A program made the translations under genes and the position numbers. 33,237 nucleotides of DNA from SFHK01 sp045538305 (GTDB lineage Bacteria > Bacillota > Clostridia > Christensenellales > Aristaeellaceae): assembly GCA_045538305.1 (NCBI GenBank), contig JAZSRC010000040.1, forward strand, positions 1-33,237. Direction: 5' to 3'. This document shows positions 1 to 9,200 of the stretch, piece after piece. A model generated the notes under the pieces. That model did no database searches, was not told the origin of the DNA, and saw only the letters and a list, made by a program, of their open reading frames with translations. Within the stretch, counting starts at the first letter, position 1. Every line of letters starts with the position of its first letter.

Positions 1-1427
1 AGCGTATGGCTGCAGGCATTCCGAATGCGCCCGTCTGGGTCGTTTTCGGCGGCTTTTTTCAGAAATGCCGTATAAAGCGCCCTGGGTTCTAACGTTGGGA
101 GCGCGTCAATTGCGTTTTTGACAAACGGCTTCACGTGATCAAGCGTCTGTTTAAGCCGTTCATCGCGCGTTTCGTAAAGTCGCTTCAGACGCTGCCTGAG
201 GAGCGCGGGATCCTTTTCTGTCGCGTACAGAGCTTCCATACGGCGCTCGCATTCCTTCATCAGGTAGGCGTTCATGCGCTTGGCGGCGTTGTTTGCACGT
301 TTGGTCAGTTGCTTTTTGAATTCCTCCACGCGTCTGGCCATAGGGAAGGGTTTTTCATCCTCCAGAAGGAATCTGTCCATCTCCTCCTTCGACCAAAGCT
401 GGATCGGACCAAAGGCAATGCCGTCATCGGGGGCATAATTGGTTTCATAGTCGTTCAAAAAGGCATTGAGCGCACGCATAAAAGCGATGGAGCCTTTTGT
501 GCGTGCAATTTCGGTAATGCGCGCCCTTTCCTCAGGCTTGGCGCTCAGCACGCGTTCGGTTCGATCGGCGGTATCGATTTTTCCGATGGATTTAGGCAGC
601 CAATTTGAAATGAGGCCGGTAAAGGTTGTCTGCATCACGCGATCTACACCCAAGTCTGGCAAAACGCCTGCGATGTAGTTTAAAAATAACGGGTTTGGCG
701 CCAGAATCAGCATGTTTTCACTTTTCAGCTGTTGCTGAAATGCATACAGCAGATAGGCGATGCGGTGCAGTGCAATGGTGGTTTTTCCGGAACCTGCCGC
801 GCCCTGAACAATCAGGCTTCGCCTGAGCGGATGGCGGATCACATAGTTCTGTTCCGCCTGAATAGTCGTGACGATTTCCTTCAGCCTGTCGCCGGACATG
901 GCGTTCAGCGCGTTCTGGAGGTAGGAGTCCTGCGAGACGATATCGGTATCAAAAATGGATATGAGCTCGCCGTTTTGCACGTCCAGCTGCCGCTTCAGCG
1001 TCAGCTCGCCCTCTACCTTTCCGTCAGGCGCAGTATAGTTTACTCGACCGAGCTGACCGGAATAGTACAGGTTTGCTAAGGGAGCGCGCCAGTCGATGAC
1101 CACCGGCGCCAGTGAATCGGAATTGGTTACGCCGTATTTTCCAATGTAATAGGTCCTGACATCCTGACTGTCTTCCTTGAAATCAATGCGTGTGAAATAG
1201 GGGCGGACATCGGCCAGAGCAAGCGTTTTTACGTTTTCGGCTGCTTTTGTATACAGCATTTCCCGGATGGGCAGCTTGTCCGGATCATATGCGCGCGCAT
1301 ACTTCAGCTCTCTTTCGGAGGCGTACAGCTCATCTTCGGCAATGATTTGCTCTTTGTGAATGACGCCGCGCGTTTCCTTTAGCTTTGTCTGTTCCTCTGT
1401 ATATGCCGGGTGATTGAATAACGCCAT
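1..1427 (-). CDS. helD: RNA polymerase recycling helicase-like ATPase HelD (C-terminus beyond window)
   Basis: A superfamily 1 UvrD/Rep-like ATPase of the HelD type, which removes stalled RNA polymerase from DNA in Gram-positive bacteria. About 475 residues are visible of a family length near 700-770; the rest lies left of base 1. The Walker A motif GAAGSGKT is at residues 209-216, followed by TIALHRIAYLLY. The preceding 200 residues are charged and helical, then hold the REMLYTKAAENVK and DWRAPLANLYYSG stretches typical of HelD rather than of UvrD or PcrA. The ATG at 1425-1427 was chosen because AGGAGG (1435-1440 on this strand) lies just upstream. It has its own promoter and is separated from the next minus-strand gene by a terminator. 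The family call is firm; the activity is inferred from the family. Confidence 0.9.
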   Translation of the reverse strand, partial: MALFNHPAYTEEQTKLKETRGVIHKEQIIAEDELYASERELKYARAYDPDKLPIREMLYTKAAENVKTLALADVRPYFTRIDFKEDSQDVRTYYIGKYGVTNSDSLAPVVIDWRAPLANLYYSGQLGRVNYTAPDGKVEGELTLKRQLDVQNGELISIFDTDIVSQDSYLQNALNAMSGDRLKEIVTTIQAEQNYVIRHPLRRSLIVQGAAGSGKTTIALHRIAYLLYAFQQQLKSENMLILAPNPLFLNYIAGVLPDLGVDRVMQTTFTGLISNWLPKSIGKIDTADRTERVLSAKPEERARITEIARTKGSIAFMRALNAFLNDYETNYAPDDGIAFGPIQLWSKEEMDRFLLEDEKPFPMARRVEEFKKQLTKRANNAAKRMNAYLMKECERRMEALYATEKDPALLRQRLKRLYETRDERLKQTLDHVKPFVKNAIDALPTLEPRALYTAFLKKAAENDPDGRIRNACSHT

Positions 1428-1459
1428 ACGCACACCTCCTTAAACGTACCGGGGGATGT

Positions 1460-1488
1460 ATTATATATGAAAGTACGAAAAAATGCAA
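1460..1488 (-). promoter_or_regulatory. helD promoter
   Basis: On the minus strand, TTGCAT (1483-1488) and TATAAT (1460-1465) are separated by 17 bases. This predicts a short leader before the helD ribosome binding site. Confidence 0.7.
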
Positions 1489-1508
1489 GATTTTTTTGCC
1501 TGATGCAT

Positions 1509-1535
1509 AAAAAAGCCCCGCGCATGGCGCGGGGC
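1509..1535 (-). terminator. Terminator after the SH3/peptidoglycan-binding membrane protein gene
   Basis: A perfect 9-bp stem, GCCCCGCGC (1515-1523) with GCGCGGGGC (1527-1535), has a 3-base loop. It is followed on the minus strand by six Ts (1509-1514). It lies 15 bases past the stop of the gene at 1551-4808. Confidence 0.9.
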
Positions 1536-1550
1536 GAAGGAACGAATCGA

Positions 1551-4500
1551 TCAGAACGGCTTTGTGTAGGCGCCGCTCATGACGGCATTGAATGTGGCTT
1601 CGTCAATCACGTTGTAATTGCCGTTTTTGTCGGTGAAAGTGCCGTCTGCATTCTGAACAAACATCATAAACTCTCCGTTAGACGGCGCAATGTTTTCCAT
1701 ATACCAGGTCTGGAAATCGGCAATCGCCTGATAGCTTGCATCATCCAGATATCCATCCGGATTCTGAAGCACAGGATCCAGCCAGCCGAGAGAAACGAGA
1801 ACCATGTTGAAGTTTGCGCTCTGGGCGGCGTCGTTTACCCATTCGGGATCGTAAGCGGATACGTCCGGCGTAGGTTCGGGCGTCGCGGCGGGTTCTTCAA
1901 ATACCTTCAGCATGCTTCTTACTGCATAACCGGAGAAGCCTTCGCACTCGATATACGCCCAGGTACTGTTGTAATTGACAACAAAGGCAATATTTCCGGT
2001 ATTCAGCATACCTACCATGTCGCCAAGCTCGCTCGGAGAGTCATATACCAGTACGACGTCCTCGGCTGCGGTTACCATCAGATCACCGTTAGGCGCAACA
2101 AACGGTTCCGGCGTGGGCGTGGGTACAGGGGTTACCTCGGGCTTCGGGGTCGGCGCATATACGATGAAGTCGTCGGTAAGCGCATAGCCGGTGGCGTTAT
2201 AGGTTTCGTTGTACAGTCTGAGCCAACCGCCGCCCTGACCGGTAAGCAGATAGGCGTCGCCAAAGTTGATGGACATCAGAATGTCGGAATCCTCGGAAGG
2301 CTGTGCGTAGACGGGCGCGCCGTCTTCGTTGCTGACGGCTGCGTACAGCGTATCGGCAACATCAAAGATCTCAGGCAGAACGGGGGCGGGAGTAGCGGTA
2401 ATCACGGGCTCCGGCGTTGCCGTGACGACGGGAATCGGAGGCTCGGTCGGCGCAGTGGTGGGAGTGACTTCCGGTTCAGGGATGCTGTTTTCAACGAAGG
2501 TAATACCGGAAAGGAGAACATAACCCATATTACCGGCTGCGTTGCGCACATAAGCCCAGTGACTGTTGTAGGCAATCAGCGTAAGGGGCGTGCCTTCCGA
2601 AATCGTACCCATATACAGATTCTGGTCGGCAATCGGCTGAGAATAGGCGTCAAGCTTGCTGACAGAAACCCATACGCTGATCTCCGGCGTTACCGGAACG
2701 AACGAATCCTGCGGTTCGGGTGTTGGAGTAGGATCGGGTTCGGGCGTTTCGGTGGGTTCCGGTTCGGGCGTGGACGTAGGTTCAGGCTCAGCCGTAGGCG
2801 TAGGTTCGGGTTCGGCTGTAGGCGTAGGCTTCGGCTCGGGCGTGGGTGTGGGCGCGTGCATCGCGGGATTGTCGTATTTATCCTCCAAAAGATAATCCTG
2901 AGTGCTTCCGTCCGCAATACCCGTTTCGGGAACGGTTCCGGGGCCTTCCAGTTGATTGACATAGGTCTGGAATGCAAGCACTGCGCCGGTGGTGATCTGT
3001 CCGTAGATGCCGTCTATCTGATCCTCGGCGAGCCAGCCGCGAAGGGCCAGCTGAGTCTGAAGGCTGAGAATCTGCTCCTTGGGAGAGGAGGGATTGATGG
3101 AACCGATATCCTCGTTGGGTTCGTCTTCATCAACGAAATTTTCGGTTACGCATTCTGCATATGCATAAGCGATATCGCCCGTATGATTTACCAGCATCAC
3201 CCAAAGCTCGTTTTTCGCGATCATGTGGAACTTATCGCCCTTGATAACAATGCCTTTAGCTTTGGAATTCTGGCTGGCGCGTTCATACACATAGGTTTGA
3301 TCCACGGATATGGATACGAGAACCGGGGCTTCGAGCAGCTCCAGAAGATCGGTCTGATCGTACGGGTCTGCTGTGGGCTCGGGGGTCGGGGTTACGTTAG
3401 GAACGGGTGTGGGCGTTGCGGACGGCTTTTCAAAGCGCGGATAGGCCAGCATGGTCTGAGTATTTGCATCCGCAATGCCGGTTACGTCGAGAACGTGGCT
3501 TTCCAGCACATCGTTTACATAATTCTGGAAAGCGATCACGGCGTTCTTTGTATTCTGATCATACTTTCCGGTGGCGCTTTCGCTAAGCCAGCCAAGTGCA
3601 ATCAGCTTCAGCTGCAGTTCGCGTATGCGAACCGCCGAAGATGTTTCATCAATGGCTGTATTCTCCGGAGGCTGGGTAACAAAGGGGGAAGGATTGACGG
3701 AGATTGCATAATTGTCCAGATATTTGAATGTCGCAGGACCGCAGATTCCGTCTTCGTCAAGATCCGCCTGGAAGCGTTCATTCATATAGCGCTGGAAAGC
3801 TTTAACGGCGTCCTTGGTGTCGGCGTCGTATTTTCCGGACGGATATTCCTGATCCAACCAGCCAAGCTCGATCAACTGCCACTGAAGAAGGCAGATATCC
3901 TCGTAGGAAGATTTTGCGTTTATAACCTTACGCGTCGGAGAGGGAGTGGGGGTTGAAGTGACAACGGGCAATGTGGAGCCCCAGCTGTCCTGAATTTCAT
4001 CCTCCAGCTGGTCCCAGAAACTGTAGGGCGTATTTGTGGGCTTGACTGTCGGCGTCGGCGTGGCGTATTTATCCTCGCCGGGCATGCTTTGACCGCCCTG
4101 CTGGCCCATCCAGTCGATGTAAGTATCGGTTATATCGCCGATTTCGCCACCGGATACGTAGGGCGTGGGGCTGGCAGAGGTGATCGGGTTGTAGGTGGGA
4201 TCGATGTGGGTCGGCGTGGTGGGGCTTGTTGTGATATCCTCTGCCGGCGAGCAGGAACGAATGGCAAAAACGGCGCCGACGACTGCAATGATAATAATCA
4301 GACAGGACGCAACCAGAATCAGCGGAATACGGGCGCCTGCGCTGCGTTCGTCGTCATAGTCATCTTCCATGCGTTTGGCGGCCTCGGCGCTTTTTTGCTT
4401 GCGCTCGATAAAGTAGCCGGTTCCGTTCATTTTTACGAAAAGGTATTTCTTTTCGGCGTCCGGGTCTGTTGCGTTCAGGCGCAATTCTTCAAGCTCGCGT

Positions 4501-4808
4501 TCGAATTCCTGCGATTTTCCGGGCAGGGGCGAAACGGAGCCATCCTCCAGGCGCTGCGCAATTTCGCGCGGGAAGTACTCGCGCATGCGTCGGCGGGTAT
4601 TCTTTTTCATATCAAGAACCTGATATACGATGCCGGTATCGTCCTGACCGCGGGAACGGCCGATCAGAAAGCGGTCTGCAACGATGGTGCCCGGCGGCAG
4701 AAAATCCGGATTCTGACGCGTATCTCTTTCATATCCGCAGCTGGGGCAGACTTTCTTATTGCCGATATCGCGAAAACAGTTCATACAAAGCTTGGTGTAG
4801 TCTTCCAT
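1551..4808 (-). CDS. Membrane protein: zinc ribbon, degenerate kinase N-lobe, TM segment, extracellular peptidoglycan-binding and SH3 repeats
   Basis: A 1085-residue protein predicted to sit in the membrane with its bulk outside. It opens with a zinc ribbon (Cys8, Cys11, Cys21, Cys24). Residues about 36-110 then match the N-lobe of bacterial Ser/Thr kinases: LPPGT, a glycine-loop position, and MREYFP where kinases have the VAIKEYFP lysine. The glycines are degraded (GQDDTG), the lysine is Arg76, and no C-lobe follows, so it cannot be an active kinase. One transmembrane helix is at 161-183. Outside are peptidoglycan-binding-like domains near 300-366, 391-455, 578-640 and 991-1080, SH3-like domains near 493-550, 713-770, 823-880 and 911-965, and long Pro/Thr/Glu linkers. 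The ATG lies 3 bases past the stop of the upstream kinase fusion, with GGAGG in that gene's last codons, so the two are co-transcribed. Role unknown; wall sensing or anchoring is inference. Confidence 0.85.
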   Translation of the reverse strand: MEDYTKLCMNCFRDIGNKKVCPSCGYERDTRQNPDFLPPGTIVADRFLIGRSRGQDDTGIVYQVLDMKKNTRRRMREYFPREIAQRLEDGSVSPLPGKSQEFERELEELRLNATDPDAEKKYLFVKMNGTGYFIERKQKSAEAAKRMEDDYDDERSAGARIPLILVASCLIIIIAVVGAVFAIRSCSPAEDITTSPTTPTHIDPTYNPITSASPTPYVSGGEIGDITDTYIDWMGQQGGQSMPGEDKYATPTPTVKPTNTPYSFWDQLEDEIQDSWGSTLPVVTSTPTPSPTRKVINAKSSYEDICLLQWQLIELGWLDQEYPSGKYDADTKDAVKAFQRYMNERFQADLDEDGICGPATFKYLDNYAISVNPSPFVTQPPENTAIDETSSAVRIRELQLKLIALGWLSESATGKYDQNTKNAVIAFQNYVNDVLESHVLDVTGIADANTQTMLAYPRFEKPSATPTPVPNVTPTPEPTADPYDQTDLLELLEAPVLVSISVDQTYVYERASQNSKAKGIVIKGDKFHMIAKNELWVMLVNHTGDIAYAYAECVTENFVDEDEPNEDIGSINPSSPKEQILSLQTQLALRGWLAEDQIDGIYGQITTGAVLAFQTYVNQLEGPGTVPETGIADGSTQDYLLEDKYDNPAMHAPTPTPEPKPTPTAEPEPTPTAEPEPTSTPEPEPTETPEPDPTPTPEPQDSFVPVTPEISVWVSVSKLDAYSQPIADQNLYMGTISEGTPLTLIAYNSHWAYVRNAAGNMGYVLLSGITFVENSIPEPEVTPTTAPTEPPIPVVTATPEPVITATPAPVLPEIFDVADTLYAAVSNEDGAPVYAQPSEDSDILMSINFGDAYLLTGQGGGWLRLYNETYNATGYALTDDFIVYAPTPKPEVTPVPTPTPEPFVAPNGDLMVTAAEDVVLVYDSPSELGDMVGMLNTGNIAFVVNYNSTWAYIECEGFSGYAVRSMLKVFEEPAATPEPTPDVSAYDPEWVNDAAQSANFNMVLVSLGWLDPVLQNPDGYLDDASYQAIADFQTWYMENIAPSNGEFMMFVQNADGTFTDKNGNYNVIDEATFNAVMSGAYTKPF

Positions 4809-4811
4809 GGT

Positions 4812-6110
4812 TTATCCCTCCGAGTTCCGGGTTGTGCAGCGGGCACGAACCAAACGGTCTGTTACTATTTGACGCACGCGATCGTGGATCTGTTCAATTT
4901 CTCCGCATGCATCAATAGAAATTACGCGTGCGGGATCATTTTTCTGAATCTCGATGAACCCATCGTATACGCGGCGCATAAAACTTGCGTCTGCGCTTTC
5001 GATTCTGTCGGCGGCGTTGGCGGCAATGCGTCTTTTCAGGGCTTCCTCGGGATCCAGATTGAAAAACAAAGTAAGATCCGGCATACAGCCGTCTACAGCG
5101 CGTTCGTTGATAAACTGAACCCATGCGCCGAGATTGCGCCCTGCTCCCTGATAAGCAATGGAGGAATCCACGAAGCGGTCGCACAGAACCACATCGCCCC
5201 GCTCAAGCGCTGGCCTGATTACATCGCGTACATGCTGCGCGCGGGAAGCAGCAAAGAGCAGCGCTTCGCACTCATCGGTCATTCCCATAGCCTTCACATC
5301 CAGCACAAGCGTGCGGATGCGCTCTGAAATCGGACAGCCGCCGGGTTCGCGCGTCGTGGTAAGGCGCGCTCCACAGTTTTTCAGAAACTGGGTAAGCAGC
5401 TTTAGCTGTGTGGATTTTCCGCAGCCATCTGAGCCTTCAATGGAGAGGAAAAAACCCGGCGCGTGCTTTTCGCCTTCGAGTAGCAATTCAGAAAGCTCGC
5501 TGACCGTTTCAACGTATATGTCTGCACCGGCTTGGATAAGCTCATCGCGGCTTCCGTAGCCGTAGCCTACGCCAATGGCAGTTATGTTTGCCATCTTTGC
5601 TCCGTGCATGTCGAATTTACGGTCGCCGACCATACAGGCGTTTTCAAAGCGTTCAGGCAGCGCGCGCCTGATGAGCACTTCCTTATCGGAGCTTGCGGCG
5701 GAATAATCCGGGCCGACAACTTTGTCAAAAAGCGGAAGCAGACCGAAATAATCAAGCGTTTTTTCGCAAAGCGGCTGGGGCTTTGAGGAGGCCAGGGCAA
5801 TATATGCGCCCACCTGCTTGAGACTGATCAGCATTTGCAGAAGGCCGGTATAAACAACCGCTTCTTTCCAGCCAGTCACGGTGTGGCGTTCGCGGTAGAA
5901 TTCCACGGCGGTTTTTGCCTGCGTTTCCGACAAACCGGTAAAGCGCATGAATGAATCGAGAAGCGGCGGCCCGACAAAGGCGCGAAGTACATCCTCTCCG
6001 GGAACGGGGCGGTTCATTTTTGTCAGCGCGTGGGTAACGCTTTTCATGATCCCGGGCGCAGATTCGGTGATGGTTCCGTCAAGATCGAATATAACTGCAT
6101 CATATCGCAT
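4812..6110 (-). CDS. tmk: HAD-family phosphatase / thymidylate kinase fusion
   Basis: Two complete enzymes in one 432-residue chain. Residues 1-210 are a HAD phosphatase of the phosphoglycolate phosphatase/PpaX type: DLDGT at 9-13 (nucleophile Asp9), SSKP around 108-111, and GDRKFD at 162-167 for metal binding. Residues 219-432 are thymidylate kinase, which makes dTDP from dTMP: P-loop GSDGCGKST (226-234), REPGG (254-258), and the family signature DRFVDSSIAYQG (311-322), where most members have DRY. Free thymidylate kinases are about 205-215 residues, so that domain is full length. No ATG with a ribosome site near residue 215 would allow a separate kinase. The start has GGAGG upstream. It is first in an operon with the SH3 membrane protein. 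Whether the HAD half acts on a nucleotide is unknown. Confidence 0.93.
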   Translation of the reverse strand: MRYDAVIFDLDGTITESAPGIMKSVTHALTKMNRPVPGEDVLRAFVGPPLLDSFMRFTGLSETQAKTAVEFYRERHTVTGWKEAVVYTGLLQMLISLKQVGAYIALASSKPQPLCEKTLDYFGLLPLFDKVVGPDYSAASSDKEVLIRRALPERFENACMVGDRKFDMHGAKMANITAIGVGYGYGSRDELIQAGADIYVETVSELSELLLEGEKHAPGFFLSIEGSDGCGKSTQLKLLTQFLKNCGARLTTTREPGGCPISERIRTLVLDVKAMGMTDECEALLFAASRAQHVRDVIRPALERGDVVLCDRFVDSSIAYQGAGRNLGAWVQFINERAVDGCMPDLTLFFNLDPEEALKRRIAANAADRIESADASFMRRVYDGFIEIQKNDPARVISIDACGEIEQIHDRVRQIVTDRLVRARCTTRNSEG

Positions 6111-6139
6111 GATATATTCCTCCGAAAGGTATTTACGTC

Positions 6140-6168
6140 ATTATATTCCATACATTCCATGTAGACAA
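6140..6168 (-). promoter_or_regulatory. Promoter of the HAD-tmk operon
   Basis: On the minus strand, TTGTCT (6163-6168) and TATAAT (6140-6145) are separated by 17 bases. A directly repeated ATGGAAT lies in the spacer. The leader to the ATG is about 25 bases. Confidence 0.7.
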
Positions 6169-6197
6169 ATTAAGTTTTTACGCATTGCATAGTTTTA

Positions 6198-6223
6198 CCC
6201 CCATCGCTGTGAGACGACGGGGG
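6198..6223 (-). terminator. Possible terminator after the NlpC/P60 gene
   Basis: Arms at 6198-6206 and 6215-6223 form a 9-bp stem (five G-C pairs at its base, one G-T pair) with an 8-base loop, 20 bases past the stop. There is no clean T run on the minus strand, so this is a weak call. Confidence 0.4.
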
Positions 6224-6242
6224 CAAGATATGCATTTTTTCG

Positions 6243-9200
6243 TTACAGGACTCTGCGCCCCCAGGAGAATACGCGGTTATAATAGCCGGAGGTGAGGTTT
6301 GAAATTACAACCTTGCCGGCGCCTGAGGAGGCATGTACGAATTTCCCGTTCCCAAGGTAAATACCCACATGGTCGCTCAGGTCATTATCGGCGATGGTAT
6401 TAAAGCAAACGATGTCACCGCGCTTCAAACTGGAAATGCTGCTGATCTTTGTGCCGTTGTTGTAGCCCTGCGCCTGTGCGCTTCTGGACAGCTTTATGCC
6501 TACGGATTTATAGCAGTACACCGTGAGACCGGAGCAGTCGTAGGTGCCGGTGCCGGCGGTTCCGTATACATACTTTTTGCCCAGCTGTGCAAGTGCAAGC
6601 TCGATTACGCTTTCCGCTTTTTCAGAGCCTGTGCCCAGAGAGATGTCGTCGTCCGGATCCGTGGAATAGCCGCCGTTTGAGGGAGGCGTCGTTCCGGTGA
6701 TTGCTGCGGAGGTATTTTTGGGCGCGGAGGAGGAGAAAAGGCTCTTCATGGTTGCGGCGTCGGCTTCGCCGGTCTGGGTGATGTTTGCCTTGCTTTGATA
6801 CAGCTTTACGGCAGCCTGCGTGATGGCACCATAATCGCCGTCGATGGTCGCGTTGAGGGAGCCCTTATAGGTCAGGCGGGTTTGCAGGCGTATAACATCG
6901 CTTCCCGTATCATTTACCTTAAGACTTGCGGACTGAATGGGGGAGGCGGGGGCGCTTCCGCCGTACAGTGCGCGCAGAGTATGGATATCGGCTGTTCCAG
7001 TGGCGCTGACGCCGATTTCGTTCTGGAAACGCTGAATGGAGGTTTTGGTGATGGATCCGAAGTTGCCTGCGGGCAGACCGTCGAAGTAACCAAGATCCTC
7101 CAGCTTTTTCTGAAGCTTCAGAATGTCGTTTGCAGAGCCCTTCCCTGCGGAAAGTTCTTCATAACTATCTGCACTTAACGCGCTTCTGAGCACATAGCCT
7201 GCGCCGGAATCAGTCTTAATGCGCGCCCATTTGCTGGTGTATGCATTGACGGTGACGGGCGTGCCGATGGAAAGAGTGCTAATGGTATCGGCGCTTTCAA
7301 GCGCGGACTGGTACACGCTTGCACTCTTCTTAATAACGGTGGCTGAGAGCGTTTCGATGGTGGGGGAAACGAATTCATCCATCTGGATGGAAATGGCGGA
7401 TACGGCGATGTAGCCGCGGTTTCCGTCCTTTTCAATCAACGCCCAGGTTTTGTTGTGCGCGAGCACCGTGAATACTGTGCCCTTTGAAAGTTTGGCAAGC
7501 TTTTTGCTTTCCGTGGCTGCGTATTCGTATACCTGTGCACTGGAGGCGGTTACGATGCCGGGATAGGATTCATTCGGCGTAAGTACCTGTGAGGTAAGTA
7601 GGGAAACATTGCTTTTTAGCGTATAGCCTTTTACGCCGCTTTTTTCAATCAGGCACCATTCGTCATCATAACCCAATACCGTTATCGTGGTGTTTTTGGT
7701 GAGCGTCGTAATGCGTTCGGACTGGTCGGTCGCATATGTATAAACGTACGATTTGTCCTTTACAATTAGGGCCGCCAGCTCACACGTTTCCTTCAATGTA
7801 GGTTTGGGGCTTTCTTCCAAAGACAGCGCAGACAGCTTGATGTAGCCGATGGAGCCGTTTTTTTCCACCAGCGCCCACTGGTCGTTATAGGCCTGAACAT
7901 TCAACTCAAAACCCTTTTTGTAGCTGCCATAGTTTTTGGAGTTGACGGACATGTACTTGTATATCTTTGCGGAGGAAGCGCTGATTTCTGCGGGTATAGA
8001 GGTGGCTTTTGTAAGAGTTGCATCCTTTACTGAGGTCAGATTTTTGACAAGCATATAGCCGCGCGCACTTTCCTTGGCTACAAGCGCCCAATCATCTTTT
8101 ACGCCGAGTACCGTAAGCTCATAGCCGGCGCCTGCGGTATACAGAACCTTGCTGCCGGTGTTGGCTTTGGCATAGATTTTCGCGGAGGTTGCGTCGACAA
8201 ACGCCGGAACAGACATGGTTTCGGGGATCGTTTCATCGGCTGTGGGGGTGGCTGTCGGTTTGGGAGTCGCAGTTGGCTTTGGGGTAGCGGTGGGTTTTTC
8301 CGTGGGAACGGGCGTTGCCGTTGCATTTACGTCAATGGTCAGGCCGCTCACATAGGCATAGCCGATGGCATCGCCGTTTTGAAGCTTGGCCCAGTTGCCG
8401 TTTGTGGAAAGAACGGTAACGGTCGCGCCCTTTTTCAGCGTTGCAATCTGACGGGAACCGGTGGTTGCGGATTTAAAAACTTTAAGCGAATTAATCTTTA
8501 CCGTACCCAGACCGGACAGACTTTCGGGCTTGGGAGTAGCGGTGGGCTTGGGCGTTGCCGTCGGATTTTCGCCGGGCTTGGGCGTTGCCGTTGCATTTAC
8601 GTCAATGGTCAGGCCGCTCACATAGGCATAGCCGATAGCGTCGCCGTTTTGCAGCTTGGCCCAGTTGCCGTTTGTGGAAAGAACGGTAACGGTTGCGCCC
8701 TTTTTCAGCGTTGCAATCTGACGGGAACCGGTGGTTGCGGATTTAAAAACTTTAAGCGAATTAATCTTTACCGTACCCAGACCGGACAGACTTTCGGGCT
8801 TGGGAGTAGCGGTAGGCTTGGGCGTTTCCGTCGGATTATCGCCGGGTTTTGGTGTCGCTTTAGCGTTTGCATTAATGGTCAGTCCACTTGTATAGGCGTA
8901 ACCGATCGTATCGCCCATCTGAAGCTTGGACCAATTGCCGCTTGTGGAAAGAACGGTAACGGTTGCGCCTTTTTTCAGCGTTGCAATCTGGCGGGAGCCG
9001 GTGGTTGCGGATTTGAAAATCTTTAATGTGTCGATCTTTACGGTGCCAAGACCGGACTTTCCAGTCGCGGCGGGCGTTGCGGTGGGCTTAGGCGTAGCCT
9101 TGGCATTTTCGTCGATTTCAAGGCCTTCCAAAAGCGCATAGCCGATTTCTTCACCGTTTTCAAGCTGCGCCCATTTTCCCTTCGTAGCCAGAACGGTGAT

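Noticed and set aside
1467..3956. An 829-codon open frame on the plus strand
   Set aside because: It lies opposite the SH3/peptidoglycan-binding gene, is rich in Gly, Arg and Val runs that mirror that gene's Pro/Thr repeats, and has no family match or convincing start.
8311..9060. Regular repeats that might suggest a CRISPR array
   Set aside because: The period is 270 bases, in frame, and codes SH3 domains; there are no short repeats with unique spacers.
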